64,000 nucleotides of DNA from FEN-1219 sp963728995 (GTDB lineage Bacteria > Pseudomonadota > Gammaproteobacteria > Steroidobacterales > Rariloculaceae): assembly GCA_963728995.1 (NCBI GenBank), contig CAVSMD010000002.1, forward strand, positions 1,062,817 to 1,126,816, in the 5' to 3' direction. Below, in pieces: positions 29,332-40,705 of this stretch. The notes under the pieces are model-generated. The model ran no database searches and had not been told where the DNA came from. It saw nothing but the letters and a program-made list of their open reading frames with translations. How positions within the stretch are numbered: the stretch's first letter is position 1; every line of letters begins with the position of its first letter. The position numbers were made by a program, and so were the translations under genes.

Positions 29332-31270
29332 GAGCCCACGGCCGCAGCGACGGGCTCGGCGGCCGGTCCGAGCGTGGTGGCGAACGCCAGCGCCTCGTCG
29401 AGCTCGTCGAGCACCGGCATCGGCGGCAGGCTCGCGAGAAACGTCTTGCCGTAGCCGCGGCTGCGCAGCCGCGGGTCGCCGAGGACGACGAGACCGCGAT
29501 CGTCGAAATCGCGAATCAGGCGCCCCACGCCCTGCTTCAGCGCAAGCACGGCCTGCGGGAGCTGCAGCTCGTTGAACGGATCGCCGCCCATGCGGCGGAT
29601 CGCCTCGGCGCGCGCCTGCACCAGCGGATCGCTCGGCACGGCAAACGGCAGCTTGTCGATCATGACGAGCCGCAGCGCCGGGCCGCGGACATCCACGCCC
29701 TGCCAGAAGCTGCCGGTGCCGAGCAGCACCGCGTTGCCGTCCGCCCGGAACTGCTTCAGCAGCTCGCTGCGCGATCCGCGACCTTGCACCAGCACGGCAC
29801 CCGCGACGGCGCGGCGCGCGAGCCATTCCTCGGCGCGCTGCAGCGCGCGATAGCTCGTGAACAGCAGAAACGCGCCACCGCGCGCGGCCTCGACGAGCGG
29901 CCAAACCACCTCGAGCAGGCTGCTCGACGTAGTGCTCGTCGCCCGGGTCCGGCAACCCCTGCGGCACGAAGATGCGCGCATTCGCTGGCGTAGTCGAACG
30001 GACTCGGCAGCACGTCCGTCGCTGCGTCGCCAATACCGATTCGGTCCAGGAAATGACCGAAGTCTTCGCCGACCGCGAGCGTGGCGGACGTGAACACCCA
30101 TACGCCTTGCTGCGCTTCGATGCGTGCCGCGAGCGCGGCACCGATGTCGAGCGGCGTCCAGTGCACGGCGACGGCACCGGTGGTGACGTCGAACCAGCGC
30201 AAGCCTTCGCTCGGATCCGCCGCCGTGATCGCACGCAACCGGGTTGCCGCGTCTGCGGCGCGCTGGGCGCAGCTGCGTAGGCCGCCGTTCGCGGCTGCGA
30301 TCGGCTCGAGCGCCTCGGCCAACGCCGCCACGGTCGCGGCCGCGTCGGGCAGCAGATCCCGCACTGCCGCGGGCGCGACGACCCACGGCATGCGACCGAG
30401 CGGCGGACCGGCGACGCCACGCAGCTCGATCACGGTTTTGCCGATGGCGCGAAGTGCCTCGTCGAGATCGCCGAGGACGGCGGCCGCGCGCGCCTCGACG
30501 AGCACGTCGCGCGACAGCGCCTCGAGCTCGCGCGTGCCGACCGACCAGCCGAAAAATTGCTGCGCGACGTCGGGCAGCTGATGCGCCTCGTCGACGATGA
30601 CCGCATCCGCGCCCGGCAGCAGCTCGCCGAAGCCGCTCTCCTTCAGCGCCAGATCGGCGAGCAACAGATGATGGTTGACGATCACGATCTCCGCGGCTTG
30701 CGCACGCCGACGGGCCTCGAGCACGAAGCAACGGTCGAAGAACTCGCAGTCACGACCGAGGCAATTGTCCACCGTCGACGTCGCGATCGGCCGCAGCGTG
30801 TGATCCTCGGCGAAGTCCTCGAGCTCCGTCAGGTCGCCGCTGTCGCTGGTCCGGCCCCACTCGGCGAGCCCGCGCAACGCCCCCTGCGTCTCGGCATCGC
30901 GCGTCCCGTCGTGCAGGGCCGTCTCGAGCCGATGCCAGCACAGATAATTGTTGCGGCCCTTGAGCAGCGCGACGTCCATCGGCCGCCCGACGATCGCGCC
31001 GAGCAGCGGCAAGTCGCGGCTGAACAGCTGGTCCTGCAGCGTGCGCGTGCCGGTCGAGATGATCGCGCGACGACCCGACAGCAGCACCGGCAGCAGATAC
31101 GCGAACGTCTTGCCGATGCCGGTGCCCGCTTCGATGGCCGCGTGCCGACCCGATTCGAGCGCGCCCATCACGAGCATCGCCATCTGCTGCTGCGCCTCGC
31201 GATAGCTGAAGCCCGGCAGGCGCTCGGCCAAGCTGCCGTCGACACCGAAAATATCGGCAAGATCCTGCAT
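29328..31270 (-). CDS. yoaA: DinG/XPD-family ATP-dependent helicase, YoaA type (two frameshifts)
   Basis: Superfamily 2 helicase with an iron-sulfur cluster. Start MQDLADIFGVDGSLAERLPG at 31270. Q-motif YREAQQQMAM, Walker A IEAGTGIGKTFAYLLP, cluster cysteines including the CLGRDCEFFDRC group and an upstream YLCWH, DEAH box VIVDEAHQLPD. C-terminal motifs LLFTSYRALQ, GTGSFWQGVDV and QGVGRLIRDFDDRG. Two inserted bases near 29930-29975. Corrected length 646 residues, closer to YoaA (636) than DinG (716). Confidence 0.9.
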
Positions 31271-31352
31271 GCGTGCGACCACTATAGCGCGAACGAGCGA
31301 TCGGCTCGCGGCGCGAAAGGACTCGAATCCGTGCGAATTTCGTCGACGCTCG

Positions 31353-31947
31353 TCAGGGCGACGACACGCGCAGCCGAACGAAGCCCGTGGTCCCGGCCTC
31401 GAGCGGTGCCTCGAGCACCCACCTGACGTGCGTGTAGCGCGTGGGCTCCGCGGGTCGCGGCGACGTCACGGCGGCGCGCAGCGCCAGCTCGTGCTCCGTC
31501 TCGAACGTGCGGCCGCCATCGGTGGAGAACAGCACCAGGCCGCCGGGGCCCGTCGCCGTGCCGGGAACGTAGGTCATGCCGTCGGGAATCGCGCTCGTGA
31601 TGCGCACGCCGTCGGTGGTGGCGCCCGCGACGTTCGTGAACTTGATCGTGAGAATGAATTGCTCGCCGGCGGCCGGTGCCACGCCCGGCACGAGATCGAA
31701 ATGCTCCGCGCCGTCGGCATCCCGTCGACTCCACCACCTTCTCGAGCGTCGCCGTCAGCTGCACGCCGGGAACGGAACCGCTGTCGACGAGCTGCGCCGG
31801 CACGCGCGAGCCGAGCAACGCGAGTAACGCGCCGAGGAGCGCCGCGAGTCGCCTCCGAGACGCGACTGGCGAGGTGGAAAACCGAGCAGCGCAGCGGCCG
31901 CGTCGGCCGCTACATAATGAAAAATCTGGCATTGTCATTTGTACCAT
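31353..31947 (-). CDS. Exported DUF11-like protein (one frameshift)
   Basis: Function unknown. The N-terminus carries a probable signal peptide (LAALLGALLALLGSRVPAQ). After one inserted base near 31725 the rest reads as a DUF11-type immunoglobulin-like domain: AAGEQFILTIKFTNVAGATT, DGVRITSAIPDGMTYVPGTA and LVLFSTDGGRTFETE, a pattern typical of bacterial surface repeat domains. Corrected length about 197 residues with a single domain and no anchor seen. The exact start is uncertain (ATG 31947 or a later one). It is transcribed divergently from pckG. Confidence 0.7.
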
Positions 31948-31979
31948 GCCGCCGGCGCCGCAACCGGGTGAACCGGTTC

Positions 31980-32008
31980 GCCATTTTCGCTCGGCGGCAC
32001 GTTATACT
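31980..32008 (+). promoter_or_regulatory. Probable pckG promoter
   Basis: TATACT at 32003-32008, 35 bp before the pckG ATG, in a locally AT-richer gap. A good -35 is not obvious (TTCGCC at 31977-31982 gives a 20-bp spacer). The -10 match and position are the only support. Confidence 0.4.
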
Positions 32009-32042
32009 AGGTTGCTTGTTAGGCCTGAGTTGATAGCCATCC

Positions 32043-33786
32043 ATGACGACGCGTCTCAAGGCTCTTCGCGACTGGGTCGCGGAAGTGGCCGAGCTGACTA
32101 GCCCCGACAGAATCCACTGGTGTGACGGCAGCGAGCAGGAATACCGCAAGCTCATCGACGAAATGCTCGACAGCGGCACGCTGCTCGAGCTGAACCAGCA
32201 GACCTATCCCGGCTGCTACCTGCATCGCTCCGATCCCGAGGACGTGGCACGCGTCGAGCACCTGACGTTCGTCTGCACGCGCGAGCAACAGGACGCCGGC
32301 CCGAACAACAACTGGAAAGCGCCGGCCGAAGCCAAGGAGCTCATGAAGTCGTGCTTCGCCGGCTGCATGCGCGGCCGCACGATGTACGTGATCCCGTACT
32401 GCATGGGCCCGATCGAATCGCCGTACGCGCGCTGCGGCGTGGAGATCACCGACAGTCCCTACGTCGTCGCGAACATGTACTTGATGACGCGGATCGGTAA
32501 AGCCGCGTTGAAGCGCATCGAGAAAGACAAGACGTTCGTCAAAGGGCTGCATTCCACCGGCGAGCTCGATCCCGAACGCCGCTACATCGTGCACTTCCCC
32601 GAGGAGCTCACGATCATGAGCTACGGCTCGGGCTACGGCGGCAACGCATTGCTCGGCAAGAAGTGTCACGCGCTGCGAATCGCGAGCTACCAGGCCCGCA
32701 CGGAAGGCTGGCTCGCGGAGCACATGCTGATCGTCGGCGTGCAGAGCCCCGCCGGCGACACTCATTATCTGGCGTGCGCGTTCCCCTCGGCCTGCGGCAA
32801 GACGAATCTCGCCATGCTGATACCGCCCGAGAGCCACAAGGGCTGGAAGGTGTGGACGCTCGGCGACGACATCGCCTGGATGCATCTCGATGCCGAAGGT
32901 CAGCTGCGCGCGATCAATCCCGAGGCCGGCTACTTCGGCGTCGTGCCGGGCACGAACCCGCAGACGAACCGCAACGCGTACGACATGATCGGCCACGACA
33001 CGATCTTCACGAACGTGGCCGTCACGGCGAACAACGACCCGTGGTGGGAAGACAAAGGCAAGGATCAGCCCAGCACCGACTGGATCGGGCGCCCGTACAC
33101 GAAGGCCAACGGCCCCGCCGCGCATCCGAATTCCCGTTTCACCGTGTCCGCCAAGCAGAATCCGAGCTACTCGAAGCTCGCGGAAGCGCCGGAAGGCGTG
33201 CCGATCTCGGCACTCATCTTCGGCGGTCGACGCCGCGAGCTTGCGCCGCTCGTCTATCAGGCCAAGGACTGGGCGCACGGCGTGCTCGTCGGCGCCAGCG
33301 TGGCCTCCGAGACCACGGCCGCCGCCACGGGCAAAGTCGGCGTCGTGCGCCGCGACCCGATGGCCATGAAGCCGTTCTGTGGCTACAACTACGGCGACTA
33401 CTGGGCGCATTGGCTGTCGCTTCGCGAAGCGCTCCGCCAAGTTGCCGAAGATCTTCCACGTGAACTGGTTCCGCCGCGACGGCGGCGGCAAGTTCCTGTG
33501 GCCGGGCTTCGGCGAGAACCTGCGCGTGCTGCGCTGGGTCATCGATCGCTGCGAGAACCGCGTGGGCGCCGTCGAAACGCCGATCGGCTTCCTGCCGAAA
33601 CCCGGCGACATCGACGTCAAGGGGCTCGACGTGTCGAAGGACACGCTCGAGCAGCTGCTGGCCGTGGATCCCGCGCAGTGGCGGGCCGAGATGCACAGCA
33701 TCGGCGAGTACTTCGCCGAGTTCGGGCCGCGGCTACCCGGCGAGCTGAACGCGGAGCATCAGAAGATCGTTCAGGCCCTGGGCTGA
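32043..33786 (+). CDS. pckG: GTP-dependent phosphoenolpyruvate carboxykinase (one frameshift)
   Basis: Gluconeogenic decarboxylation of oxaloacetate to PEP using GTP. Start MTTRLKALRDWVAEVAELTS. The P-loop with reactive Cys, FPSACGKTNLAML, and kinase-2 LGDDIAWMHLD are clear, with GSGYGGNALLGKKCHALRIA and GFGENLRVLRWVIDR, all GTP-type features. One extra C in TGTCGCTTCGCG near 33420 shifts the frame before KIFHVNWFRRDGGGKFLWPG. Corrected length 580 residues. Convergent with the cyclase gene, 16 bp apart. Confidence 0.94.
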
Positions 33787-33802
33787 GCCGACTCGCTTAA
33801 GC

Positions 33803-34706
33803 TCACTCTTCGACGACGAAGTGCACGGCTAGCGCCGTGCCCGGCTGGGCCACACGGCCGAGGCCGATGACGCCTTCGCCCGTGAGCTGCGTGCTGTCGC
33901 GCCGCACGAAGATCTCCTCGCCGCTACTCGTCTGCACGAACGTGCCGTTCGTGCTCTCGTCGATCAGCGTGAACCTGTCGCGGCTCGATTCGATGCGCGC
34001 ATGCACGCGCGAGATCAGATTGCCTTTGACGACCACGTCGTTGTCCTCGGCACGACCGAGCGTGGCGCTCTTGCGCCCTTCGCCGACGGTGACCTCGCGC
34101 CCCTGGTAGCGCAGGCTCAGGCGCTTCGGCCGGCCGGTCGTCTTGCGACCGTGCCCAACCGTCGGCAGCATGCTCGTGGCCTCCTCGGGCTGCCACAGCA
34201 CCTCGAACAGCACGACCTCGTCCGCCTTGCCGCGCACCGTCGCAATGTCGATCTGGCGCGACGCGGCCTGCCATTCCGGCGACAGACGCTGGACCGTCGA
34301 CAGCGTGGTGATGATTTGGCTGCGCCTTGGCCTGGCTCGTCATGCGATTCGCGGTGTGGACCGCGGAGCCGAAGACGTCGCGCTGCTCCTGCACGACCGG
34401 GCCGTAGTGGCAACCGATCCGGATGGCCACGCGACCGTTGTCGTGCGTGAGCGCCGGATCCGTGGAGATCCGCTCCTGCATGCGCTTGGCCGCGTTCATG
34501 GCGTCGTCGGCGGTGGGGAACGTCGACATGACCTCGTCGCCCATGGTCTTGATGACCGTGCCGCTGTTGGCCTCCGTGGCCTCGCGCATGATGTCGAGGG
34601 AGCGGCCGACCATCTCGCGAGCCTTGGCGTCGCCGAGCTGCTCGTATAGCTGCGTGCTGCCGACCACGTCGGCAAACAGGATCGCAACCTCTACGTCCTT
34701 ACCCAT
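33803..34706 (-). CDS. Class III adenylate/guanylate cyclase with C-terminal FHA domain (one frameshift)
   Basis: Soluble cyclase-like protein. From ATG 34706: MGKDVEVAILFADVVGSTQL with the metal Asp, VIKTMGDEVMSTFPTADDAM with base-recognising Lys and second Asp, and DVFGSAVHTANRM with the transition-state Asn/Arg pair. The catalytic set is complete and the Lys suggests ATP as substrate. The second half is an FHA domain (GRAEDNDVVVKGNLISRVHA, IDESTNGTFVQ), which binds phosphothreonine. One extra base near 34318. Corrected 300 residues. Upstream coding text continues in frame, so a longer N-terminus is possible. Confidence 0.82.
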
Positions 34707-34818
34707 GGGTTCCTTCGCGAGCTGGCTGGCGAGCGGCTCGAAGTATACGCCATCGCGCCCCGCGCCAACCGCGACATCGCGCACTACCCGAGGCGCGACC
34801 GGTGCGCGCACCCGCGCG

Positions 34819-35607
34819 CTATTTTTCCGCGACGAGATACGCGATCCAAGCCCAGTCGGCTTCCCCCGTTGCGTGCTCCGTGAACTCGCCGTTGCCGCCG
34901 CCCTTCCCGTCATCGCCTTCCCAATACACTCGGACCTTCGAGAAGCCGGCCTCTGCCAGCAGCTCGCGAAGCTCGGGCAAGGTCCACAGCCGCCAGTCGT
35001 ACGTGAACGCCTGCTTGATCTTGGAGCCGTCGGGGAACTTGAAATGGATGTGGCAGAGGAGCCGGCCCGTGACGGGCTCGAACACCGCCTGCTCCCAGAT
35101 GTACGTGAACCCTTTGTGCTTGGTTCTTCTCCTTCTGCAGCTCGGACGCATCCGGTCCACCGAAGGCATCGAGGAAGAAGAGGCCGTCGGCCGTCAACGC
35201 CTCGCGCACGTGCGCGAAATAGTCGCGCAGCTCCTCGCGCCTCTTGAAGCAGTAGTAGCTGAAATTGAAGGCGCAGGCGATGTCGACCGGACTCGTGCTC
35301 ACCGTGCGCACGTCGTCGTTCGAGAAGCTTGACGCGAGCGCGCGCAGTCTCCGTCAACCGGCGCCACGCGGTTGCGGCGTCCCCAGTCGAGCACGTCTGC
35401 ATCGTTGTCGACTCCCACCGCGTGCCTGCCGCCGGCGGCACGAACCCACTCGCAGCACAGCGAAGCCGTGCCGCAGAAGTCCTCGCGCAGGCTGCGCGCC
35501 GCACGACCGCGCAGGGCCTTGAACGTGTCGCTCAGGAACTGCGCCTCGACGTCGACCGTCTGCACGGAGCGCTCGTACAAATCGTGAATGTCGGCCTGCT
35601 CGGCCAT
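34819..35607 (-). CDS. Class I SAM-dependent methyltransferase (three frameshifts)
   Basis: Substrate unknown. MAEQADIHDLYERSVQTVDV is followed by motif I, LREDFCGTASLCCEWV, with the acidic DNDADVLDWGRR after strand 2. Then come DIACAFNFSYYCFKRREELR, FFLDAFGGPDASELQ and the C-terminal YVLWEGDD-like VRVYWEGDDGKGGGN. Frames change near 35410, 35320 and 35130, each by one insertion. Corrected length 261 residues. Its neighbour on the same strand is the cyclase, 112 bp further on. Confidence 0.8.
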
Positions 35608-35731
35608 CGTTCGGGAAAGCTTCTGCTTAGCGCGAGCTGCCACGCGGTTACCTCGATGGGAATGAATATGTCTGGAACGGGGCGCGCCATTGTAGCGAGA
35701 TCGAGCTCGATGGCGCGACCTCGAGCCGCCG

Positions 35732-36742
35732 TTAGCGCGAATCGAACGCGAGCGCAAACTCCGAACGCGTCCGCGGGGCATCGACGACCCTGCCGTCGCC
35801 GACGAGCCGGCACAGCGCCGCGAAGCCGGCGCGCCCCTCGTCGAGCTCGCCGAGCGCTCGCCGCCACGATCGTCCGCCCGGCCGTCCCGTGCGCATGCCG
35901 AGCAAGTGCCGCGTCATGGCTTTCAGCGGCGTGCCGGCGTCGAGCTCGCACGCCACGTAACGCAGGAAGCCCTGCAGCACGCGGTCTTCCGTTGCGAGAC
36001 GGCTGTCGAATAGCCGCGCATCGAGCTCGGCGAGCAGCTGCGAATCCTGATAGGCGACCCGGCCGAGCATCACGCCGTCGACGCCGGTCGACCTGGTCGA
36101 GCACTGCGGCCACCGTCGTCAGTCCGCCGTTGATCACGATGCGCAGCGTCGGCGAACTCGCGCTTCAGGCGATGGACGCGGTCGTAGTCGAGCGGCGGGA
36201 TCTCGCGGTTCTGCTTCGGGCTCAGGCCTTTGAGCCACGCCTTGCGTGCGTGAACGATGAACGTGTCGCACCCGGCCGCGGCGACCCGCGCGACGAAGCT
36301 CTGCACGAAGGCGTAGTCGTCGTGATCGTCGACGCCGAGGCGCGTCTTCACGGTGACGGGAATCGCGACGGCCGCGCGCATCGCGGCGACGCAGTCTGCG
36401 ACGCGCTCGGGCTCGAGCATCAGCGCCGCACCGAAGCAGCCGGCCTGGACGCGATCGCTGGGGCAGCCGACGTTCAGGTTGATCTCGTCGTAACCGGCGA
36501 GCTCGCCGAGCCGCGCGGCGGCGGCGAGCTCGAGCGGCTCGCTGCCGCCGAGCTGCAGCGCTACGGGGTGCTCGGCCGGATCGAAGCGCAGCAAGCGCGC
36601 GGCATCGCCATGCAGCAAGCGCGCGCGCCGTGATCATCTCGGTGTACAACCGCGCGTGCGGCGCGAGCAGCCGCAGCAGGTACCGGAAGTGCCGGTCCGT
36701 GCGGTCCATCATCGGCGCAATACAAAAGCGGTGTGAGGTCAT
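35732..36742 (-). CDS. dusA: tRNA-dihydrouridine(20/20a) synthase DusA (three frameshifts)
   Basis: FMN enzyme reducing U20/U20a in tRNA. Start MTSHRFCIAPMMDRTDRHFR at 36742. The catalytic Cys is in DEINLNVGCPSDRVQAGCFG. FMN/tRNA contacts are TVKTRLGVDDHDDYAFV, FIVHARKAWLKGLSPKQNRE, VINGGL and VMLGRVAYQ-type text (MMLGRVAYQDS). Inserted bases near 36620, 36150 and 36090. Corrected length 335 residues, the usual DusA size. A palindromic element lies just upstream. Confidence 0.9.
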
Positions 36743-36763
36743 CGTTTCAATCAATGGAAAGAT

Positions 36764-36971
36764 GGCTTGCAGAATGGCGGCTCCAATCCGCACGATCCAC
36801 GCCGCTCGAGTGCCGGCAGTGCGAGGTGGCCCTTTCGAAACGCTCCGCGCCAGGGATGGCGCGGCGCGAGCCTACAGGGACGTACTTGCGGCGTTTTCGA
36901 AAGGGCCGCCTCGCGCTGCCGGCACGGCCGCGCAACCGTTCACGCGGATTGGAGTCGCCATTATGCAAGCC
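36764..36971. repeat. Palindromic intergenic element, copy 5 (dusA to GGDEF-EAL gene), extended arms
   Basis: Inner element 36811-36924 (114 bp) with arms from TGCCGGCAG; core in minus orientation (CCTACAGGGACGTACTTGCG on plus). The inner hairpin has GCGCC/GGCGC arms. A second pair of arms continues outward, 36764-36791 against 36945-36971 (GGCTTGCA...CCAATCCGC), with only a few mismatches, so the whole palindrome spans 208 bp. The 3' end of the GGDEF-EAL gene lies 15 bp beyond. Confidence 0.85.
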
Positions 36972-36985
36972 TGGCGCTGCGAGTT

Positions 36986-39900
36986 CTAGGCGCGGATGCG
37001 ACGGACGTTGGAGCGGATGGGCAGCTCGGAGACCGGCTGCGGCACGGCGATGAAGAAGCCCTGGGCGTATGCGACGCCGAGCTCGCCGAGACGCTTCATG
37101 ACGTCGCGGCTCTCGACGCGCTCGGCGATCGCCTCGATCTTGAACGCGCGCGCCATCCGCGCGATCGACTCCACGACGCACTGATCCGCGCTGTCGCGCA
37201 GCACGTTGCGGACGAACTGGCCGTCGATCTTCACGTAGTCGACCGGCAGGTTCTTCAGGTACGTGAGCGACGACAGCCCCGTGCCGAAGTCGTCGAGCGA
37301 GAAGCGGCAGCCGCGCTTCTTCAGCGCCTGCATGAACGTGACGACCTGACCCAGATTGGCGATCGCGGCCGTCTCGGTGATCTCGAAGCACAGCGCGCCC
37401 GGCGGAATGGCCGCTGCGGCGAGCTCGTCGAGCACGAAGTCGAGAAAGCGCGAGTCGTTCAGCGTCGTGCCCGACAGATTGATCGCCAGCGTGTACGGCG
37501 ACGTGCCCGGCTGCCCGCGATAGGCGAGCTTCTCGAGGCTGTGGCTGATGACCCACCGATCGAGGCTCGGCATGAGGTTGTAGCGCTCGGCCGCCGGAAT
37601 GAACGCCGTCGGCGCCACGATCTCGCCGCGCTCGTCACGCATCCGCAGCAGCAGCTCGTAGTGCGGCCACGTGCCCGTTCGTTCGCCGATCGGCACGATC
37701 GGCTGGTAGAACAGCTCGAATCGCTCCTCCTCCAGCGCGCGATTGATGCGCGCTACCCACTGCATCTCCTGGTGCCGCTCGGCGGCGTCGCCTTCCTCGT
37801 AGACGTGGATGCGGTTGCGGCCGAGGTCCTTCGCGACGTAGCAGGCGACGTCGGCCGCGCTCATCAGGGCGCCGACGCTCTCGCTCGAAGCCTGCACCGG
37901 CACGATGCCGATGCTGACGCCGACCTGCAGCGAGCCGTCGCGCCAGGTGAAGCGGAACGTCGCGATCGCCTCGCGCAGCGCTTCGGCGATTTGCCCGGCC
38001 ATCGCTACCGCGCAGTCGGGCAGCAGCACGGCGAACTCGTCGCCGCCGAGCCGCGCGAGCGCGCCGCTCTTCGGCACGCGCAGCGCGCAGCACGTCCGCG
38101 AGCTGGCGCAACAGCAGGTCTCCGGCGCCATGGCCGCAAGTGTCGTTGACGACCTTGAACTGATCGAGATCCATGTACAGCAGCGCGCCGCTGCGCCCGG
38201 GCTCCGCCTGCACGACCTCGAGCGCCGCGGCCAGGCGCTCCTCGAACTCGCGCCGATTGATGAATCCGGTCAACGCATCGTGGCTCGCGAAGTACGCCAG
38301 CTTGCGATGCAGCTGGCGCTCCTGGCTCACGTCGTGGAACACCATGACGGCACCCACGACCTGACCCGTGCGGTCTTGAATCGGCGCGGCCGAATCCTGG
38401 ATCGCAACGCGCGCGCCATCGCGCGCCATGAGCACCACGTTGCCGGCCAAGGCGACGACGCGTCCCTCGTGCAGGCTGCGCAGCACGGGGTTCGGCACGA
38501 CCTCGCCGGTGGTCTCGTCGGTCAGATGGATGATCGTCTCGATCGGCAACCCGCGCGCCTCGCGACTCTCCCAGCCCGTGAGCTGCTCCGCCACCGGGTT
38601 CAAATAGTCCACGTTGCCTTGCTCGTCGGTCGTAACGACGGCGTCGCCGATCGACTGCAACGTGACCTGAGCGCGCTCCTTCTCGTTGAACAGCGCGCGC
38701 TCGGCGGCCTTGCGCTGCGTGATGTCGGTGATCGTGCCCTCGAAGTACAGCGGCTGCCCTTCGGCGTCGACGACGAGGCGCGAGTTCTCGATGACCACGA
38801 TCGCGCGCCCGCTGCTGGTCCGCAGTCGATACTCGAAGTTGCGGGCGCGGCCGTAGCTCTTGAGCTCGGCGACGAGCCGCTCGCGCTCCTTCGAGTCGAC
38901 GAACAGGTCCGCCATGCTGCGCCGACCGAGCTCCTGCGCGTCCTCGTAGCCGAGCATCCGCACCAAGCGCCGGATTCACGGAGATGAGCTCGCCTTCGGG
39001 CGTGGCCTGATAGACGCCGTCGACGACGTTGTCGAACAATGCGCGGAAACGCGCCTCGCTGTCGCGCAGCGCCGACTCGTCCTGCTTGCGGCGAACCGCG
39101 ATCCCCGCGAGCTGCGTGAGCCGCGTGATCAGATCGATCTCGTCCGTCTTCGGCCCGCGCGCGGCATCGAAATACACGGCGAGCGTGCCGTGCACGCGCT
39201 CGCCTGCCGTGACGATCGGCGTGGAGCAGCAGGCGCGCAGGCCGGCCTCGAGCAGCCCGGCCGCGAGCTCGCCGCACAAGGGATCGGTCGCGACGTCACG
39301 CACCACGACTTGCCGGCCGAGCGAAGCCGCGGCGCCGCAAATGCCGGACTTCAAGCCGACGGGAATCGTGGCCAGCGCAGCGGCAATGGCGCGCGGCAAG
39401 TTGCTGGCCGCGGCGAGTCGGAGCGCCATTCCACGATCGTCGAGCAGCTGAATCGCGGCGCCCACCGTAGGATGCAGCTGCTCGATCAGCCGCACGACGG
39501 CCTGCAGCGTGCGCTCGAGCGGCGCGTTCGCGGCGATCAGCTCGAGCACGCGGCGCTCGCCATAGGCGAGCGTGTCGGCGCGCCGCCGGGCCGCGATGTC
39601 GATGATGCTGGCCCGGATCAGGCGATGCTTCGAGGACGGCAGACGAATGAACCGCACCTCGCACGGGATCAGCTGACCCTCGGCGTCCCGGTGCACCCAT
39701 TCGAACACGGGTCGACTCGCCCTTCAGCGCGCGATCGATGTAGCCGACGTTCAGGCTGCCGGAGGGCAGGCCGTCGCTCTGGTATTCGGGGCTCAAGGTC
39801 TCGGGACCGATATCCAGCAGCTGCTCACGCGGCAGGCGGAACAGCTTCACCGCGTTGTCGTTGACGTCGACGAAGCGGTTGCGATCGACGTCGAGCACGA

Positions 39901-40447
39901 CGATCGCTTCCGGCGCGTTCTCGACCAGCGCCCGGTAGCGCGCTTCGCTTTCGCGCAGCGCTTGCTCGTCCTGAAGTCGCTCGGTCACGTCCCGCATGCA
40001 CAGCACGTAACACGTCTCGGGGGTGTGGCTCGCGCGACTCACGGTCACTTCGACCGTCAACGACTGCCCGTCGCTGCGGCGGGCTTCGAGCACCGCCGGC
40101 GTCACGTCCACGAACGTGTCGCTGTCGCGGTCGGCGAGCGTCTCGAGCCCCGGCCCCGGCGGCGCGAGCTGTGGAATGAACTGCACGATCGACCGGCCGA
40201 CGAGCGCCTCGACGGGCGTTGCCAGCACGCGCGCCACCGCCAGGTTCCCGCCGAGGACGACGCCCTCGCGACTCAGCGTGACGATCGGATCCTTGACGTT
40301 GTCGAGGATCGCCGCGAGGGCCACGGGCGTGAGGGCGTCGCCGTCCGGCCGGGCCGCATCGTCCCGCAAGATCCGTTGCAGGGCGTCGCGGGCGGAGGGG
40401 CCGGCCAGCGCTTGGGCGATCTTGCTCTTGAGGCGGTCCCTCGCCAT
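36986..40447 (-). CDS. Multi-sensor PAS/GAF diguanylate cyclase-phosphodiesterase (three frameshifts)
   Basis: c-di-GMP turnover protein. From ATG 40447 (a TTG at 40513 is also possible) the order is PAS (NVKDPIVTLSREGVVLGG), PAS (LVENAPEAIVVLDVDRNRFV), GAF (around AAIQLLDDRGMALRLAAASN), PAS, PAS (IGDAVVTTDEQGNVDYLNPV), GGDEF and EAL. GGDEF is intact (LARLGGDEFAVLLPD), and no RxxD inhibitory site is seen before it. The EAL signature is YELLLRM, so Leu replaces Ala; other catalytic groups (FEITETA, LDDFGTGLSSL, KIDGQFV, IAERVES) are present. Inserted bases near 39715, 38965 and 38090. Corrected length about 1150 residues. Confidence 0.87.
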
Positions 40448-40705
40448 GCTGATTCCGACCTGCCGCGACGACTCGCGAATCCAACCGGTAATATAGGAAT
40501 GCGGGGTGTTCAATCGCCGTGATTGAACTCTCGTTTAGCGCGGTTCTGGCGAACCGGGACCGCCCCTGGCGGGGACCCGCTCAAGCGGCCGTAGCGCAAC
40601 GGTTTCGGGCCTGCCCCGACGCCGCAAAGTGCGACCCGCTACCAGGCCCGGGATAATGGAGCTGCTAGACTTTCAAGGTTTCATTATGTCATTTCGCAGC
40701 GAAGC

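Noticed and set aside
40507..40528. GTTCAATC-N5-GATTGAAC palindrome before the GGDEF-EAL gene as a terminator
   Set aside because: AT-rich 8-bp stem without T-run, lying upstream of the start codon; it could be an operator but has no second copy to support it.
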